Part shown: one piece after another, positions 29,893 to 32,278 of the stretch
How positions within the stretch are numbered: the first letter of the stretch is position 1
Layout of the letters: each line of letters begins with the position of its first letter
Made by a program: the position numbers and the translations under genes
The notes under the pieces: generated by a model
What the model was told of the DNA's origin: nothing
Database searches by the model: none
The model's input: only the letters and a program-made list of their open reading frames with translations
DNA from: Treponema sp.
GTDB lineage: Bacteria > Spirochaetota > Spirochaetia > Treponematales > Treponemataceae
Direction: 5' to 3'
Length of the DNA: 32,278 nucleotides
Assembly (NCBI GenBank): GCA_016297405.1
Contig: JAEDGP010000020.1
Coordinates: 1 to 32,278 of the forward strand

Positions 29893-31890
29893 ATGCGCAA
29901 ATTCCAAGTTGTATCGCCCTACGAACCTTCCGGAGATCAGGGGCAGGCCATCGAAAAACTTTCCCAAGGATTCCTGGCTGGTAACAAATACCAGACTCTT
30001 AAAGGAGTCACAGGAAGCGGAAAAACTTTCACGATGGCCAAAATTATCGAAAAAATTCAGCGCCCAACACTCATAATCAGTCACAACAAAACACTTTCTG
30101 CCCAACTTTACCGTGAATTCAAAAGCTTCTTTCCAAACAACGCAGTTGAATACTTCGTTTCCTATTATGATTACTATCAACCAGAAGCATATGTGCCCGC
30201 ACGAGATCTTTTCATCGAAAAAGACTGCGACATCAATAAAGAAATCGACAACCTTCGTCTGGCAGCAACCTACAGCCTGATGGAAAGACGGGACGTTATA
30301 GTTGTAGCTACAGTTTCATGCATCTACGGTCTTGGCATGCCAGACCTTTACAAAGAAATGAGGCTTCATATAGAGAAAGGCAAAGCACTATCTCCACATA
30401 AAATCGCTGAACATCTCATTTCTCTTCAATACTCCAGGAATGACGCAGTTCTTGAGCGCGGAACCTTTCGCATTCGTGGCGACATCATAGAAGTTTTTCC
30501 GCCATACATGGAAACAGATGTTGCATACCGCATTGAACTTGAATGGGACGAAGTTTTTCGAATCAGAAGATTTGATGTATTGAACAATTCTACCATTGAA
30601 GAACTGGATGAAACGGTTTTCTATCCGGCAAAACACTTTGTTGTCACCCAGGAAAAACTTGTGGATGCCACAAAGCGAATCGAAGATGAACTTCAAATCA
30701 GGCTGAAAGAATTCGAACAGCAGCACAAGATTCTGGAAGCTGAGCGACTTAAGACAAGAACCACTTATGATATCGAAATGCTTAGGGAAATGGGAACTTG
30801 TCCTGGCATCGAAAACTATTCAGGACCAATCAGCGGAAGAAATCCAGGCGATCCACCGGCAACGCTGCTGCATTATTTTCCAGACGATTTTTTATGCCTC
30901 ATAGATGAAGCTCATGTTACCGTACCTCAGATTGGCGCAATGTACGAAGGTGACCGCAGCCGAAAACAGAACCTCATAGATTTTGGTTTTCGCCTGCCAA
31001 GCGCATTGGATAATCGCCCGCTGAAATTTCAGGAATTCAGCAAAAAACTCAATCAGGTAATCTATGTTACCGCTACTCCACGAAAAGAAGAGCTCGCTCA
31101 AAGTTCACAAGTAGTTGAACAAATCATTCGCCCTACAGGACTTCTGGATCCAATAATCGACGTCCGTCCTAGCGAAGGCCAGATGGAAGACATCTACAGG
31201 GAAATAAAAGAGAGAATCGAAAAGAAAGAACGAAGTCTTTTGCTCACACTCACAAAAAAAATGGCAGAAGATCTCACAGACTATCTTTCAAGCCTTGATC
31301 TGAAAGTAAAATATCTGCATTCTGAAATAGATACATTCGAGCGAGTAGACATTCTCAAAGAGCTTAGAAGCGGCGCGATTGACGTTCTTATTGGAATCAA
31401 TCTTCTTCGCGAGGGAATTGACATTCCTGAAGTTTCGTTCATAGCAATTCTTGATGCAGACAAAATCGGTTTTTTGCGTTCAACTACCAGTTTGATACAA
31501 ATCATTGGCCGCGCCGCCCGCAATGCTGAAGGAAAAGTTGTCATGTATGCCGACCGAATGAGCGACGCAATGAACGAAGCCATCGAAGAAACAAAACGTC
31601 GCCGCGCCATTCAGGAACAATACAACAAAGAACACGGAATTACACCAACTACAATTAAAAAAGCTGTTCAAGATATTCTGGATCACCAGAAAGAAAACGC
31701 TGATAAAGCTGCCATGCAGGAAACCGAAATTCTTAAGAACAATACGAACCTGTTTGACACCAGGCAAAGAAACAAGCTTCTTAAAGCCTTGGAAAAAGAA
31801 ATGGCAGCCTGTGCAGACCGGCTTGAATACGAACAGGCGGCTTCAATCCGCGACCAGATAAAAGAGATTCAGGCTCAATATGGAAAATAG
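29893..31890 (+). CDS. uvrB: UvrABC system protein B
   Basis: Nucleotide excision repair helicase-like subunit that verifies DNA damage delivered by UvrA and recruits UvrC. The 665-aa protein has Walker A GVTGSGKT (38-45), the beta-hairpin SYYDYYQPEAYVP (90-102) that clamps DNA, LIDEAHVTVPQIGAMYEGDRSRK, TATPRKEE, the helicase motif VI region QIIGRAARNAEGKV, and a C-terminal UVR motif (LEYEQAASIRDQIKEI) for UvrC binding. The ATG follows CGGAG by 5 nt and the gene lies 17 nt after the protease, so the two may be cotranscribed. Confidence 0.98.
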   Translation: MRKFQVVSPYEPSGDQGQAIEKLSQGFLAGNKYQTLKGVTGSGKTFTMAKIIEKIQRPTLIISHNKTLSAQLYREFKSFFPNNAVEYFVSYYDYYQPEAYVPARDLFIEKDCDINKEIDNLRLAATYSLMERRDVIVVATVSCIYGLGMPDLYKEMRLHIEKGKALSPHKIAEHLISLQYSRNDAVLERGTFRIRGDIIEVFPPYMETDVAYRIELEWDEVFRIRRFDVLNNSTIEELDETVFYPAKHFVVTQEKLVDATKRIEDELQIRLKEFEQQHKILEAERLKTRTTYDIEMLREMGTCPGIENYSGPISGRNPGDPPATLLHYFPDDFLCLIDEAHVTVPQIGAMYEGDRSRKQNLIDFGFRLPSALDNRPLKFQEFSKKLNQVIYVTATPRKEELAQSSQVVEQIIRPTGLLDPIIDVRPSEGQMEDIYREIKERIEKKERSLLLTLTKKMAEDLTDYLSSLDLKVKYLHSEIDTFERVDILKELRSGAIDVLIGINLLREGIDIPEVSFIAILDADKIGFLRSTTSLIQIIGRAARNAEGKVVMYADRMSDAMNEAIEETKRRRAIQEQYNKEHGITPTTIKKAVQDILDHQKENADKAAMQETEILKNNTNLFDTRQRNKLLKALEKEMAACADRLEYEQAASIRDQIKEIQAQYGK

Positions 31891-31900
31891 ATTATCGATA

Positions 31901-31929
31901 TTGACAATGCTTGATAAAAATATTATAGT
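31901..31929 (+). promoter_or_regulatory. rpmB promoter
   Basis: -35 TTGACA (31901-31906, perfect), 17-nt spacer, -10 TATAGT (31924-31929). It starts 10 nt after the uvrB stop codon and 40 nt lie between the -10 and the rpmB ATG. The best sigma-70 match in the window apart from that at 87-115. Confidence 0.8.
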
Positions 31930-31969
31930 CTAAGAACTCACGTTGAATTATTTTAAGGTAGGTATAAAA

Positions 31970-32194
31970 ATGTCTAGAACATGTGATATTTGTGGCAAGG
32001 GCGTAATGCACGGTAACAAAGTCAGCAAGTCATACAACCACACACACCGTACTTGGAGACCTAATCTTTTGACAGTAAAAGCTGTACTTGGTGGCACAAC
32101 AAGAACTATAAAGATTTGTACAAGCTGCTATAGCAAAGACTTTATCGAAAAGAAAGTTCGCGTTCCAAAGCCAGCTGCAACAGAAACAAAATAA
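31970..32194 (+). CDS. rpmB: 50S ribosomal protein L28
   Basis: 74-aa L28 of the large ribosomal subunit. The N-terminus SRTCDICGKGVMHGNKVSKS and the HTHRTWRPNL block are diagnostic. Two CxxC pairs, CDIC near the start and CTSC near the C-terminus, make it the zinc-binding (C+) form. The start at 31970 is chosen over a frame beginning 27 nt upstream because the L28 core starts here; AAGGTAGG lies 7 nt upstream. It has its own strong promoter and terminator. Confidence 0.95.
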   Translation: MSRTCDICGKGVMHGNKVSKSYNHTHRTWRPNLLTVKAVLGGTTRTIKICTSCYSKDFIEKKVRVPKPAATETK

Positions 32195-32214
32195 TTTCTT
32201 CTGTAGCAAAAATA

Positions 32215-32247
32215 AAACCGCTTCAAATGAAGCGGTTTATTTTTTTA
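32215..32247 (+). terminator. Rho-independent terminator of rpmB
   Basis: A perfect 10-bp stem, AAACCGCTTC (32215-32224) and GAAGCGGTTT (32229-32238), with loop AAAT, followed by ATTTTTTT. It lies 20 nt after the stop codon. Confidence 0.92.
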
Positions 32248-32278
32248 ACATAATTTCATTGATTTGGCAAACTGACCA

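Noticed and set aside
1..32278. tRNA, rRNA, insertion sequence or prophage genes
   Set aside because: Looked for and not seen; apart from the integron integrase there is no transposase, phage structural gene or RNA operon.

Overview
The window looks like a piece of a Treponema-type spirochaete chromosome. Gene density is high, base composition is AT-leaning, and all large genes are intact. The lineage call rests on a mixture of flagellar export chaperones, several SPII-type lipoproteins, a free-standing DbpA RNA-binding domain protein, and an integron-type tyrosine recombinase of the kind known from Treponema chromosomes. It is an inference from gene content; no rRNA or tRNA gene is present to confirm it.

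Layout. (1) 1-1333: an integron integrase (minus strand) with an extra N-terminal domain; its 3' end lies at the window edge, and a strong outward-facing promoter sits just beyond it. (2) 1410-7014: a minus-strand run lolA-like, rodZ-like, rimO, pcrA/uvrD (envelope, cell shape, ribosome modification, DNA repair). (3) 7136-9379: ftsH with its own promoter and terminator. (4) 9442-10952: a plus-strand fliS, flgN-like, folA cluster behind a near-consensus flagellar sigma-28 promoter. (5) 11041-13406: a minus-strand clpP, UPF0158-GNAT fusion, DbpA-domain cluster. (6) 13540-17882: plus-strand pepF, adenosine deaminase, lipoprotein, phosphoesterase. (7) 17921-20731: minus-strand MBL hydrolase and an AGCS amino-acid/sodium symporter controlled by a glycine riboswitch. 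(8) 20825-22906: a fatty-acid CoA ligase with an 11-bp perfect palindrome at its start site. (9) 22912-23088: a terminator whose loop is filled by three 26-bp palindromic repeats. (10) 23090-25955: panE-like and C_GCAxxG_C_C genes (minus), then a histidine phosphatase coupled to an RsiV/PdaC-like lipoprotein (plus). (11) 25969-26123: a promoter and a 24-codon small ORF with a strong ribosome binding site. (12) 26270-32247: ychF, a secreted endonuclease/exonuclease/phosphatase-family protein, an HtrA protease, uvrB and rpmB.

Most genes are housekeeping. The parts that deserve attention are regulatory or structural: the integron edge, the sigma-28 promoter, the glycine riboswitch with readable terminator/antiterminator logic, the palindromic repeats nested inside a terminator, the small ORF at 26049, and a recurrent arrangement in which a -10 element lies 5-8 nt before an ATG lacking a Shine-Dalgarno (SD) sequence, which suggests leaderless mRNAs for up to seven genes.
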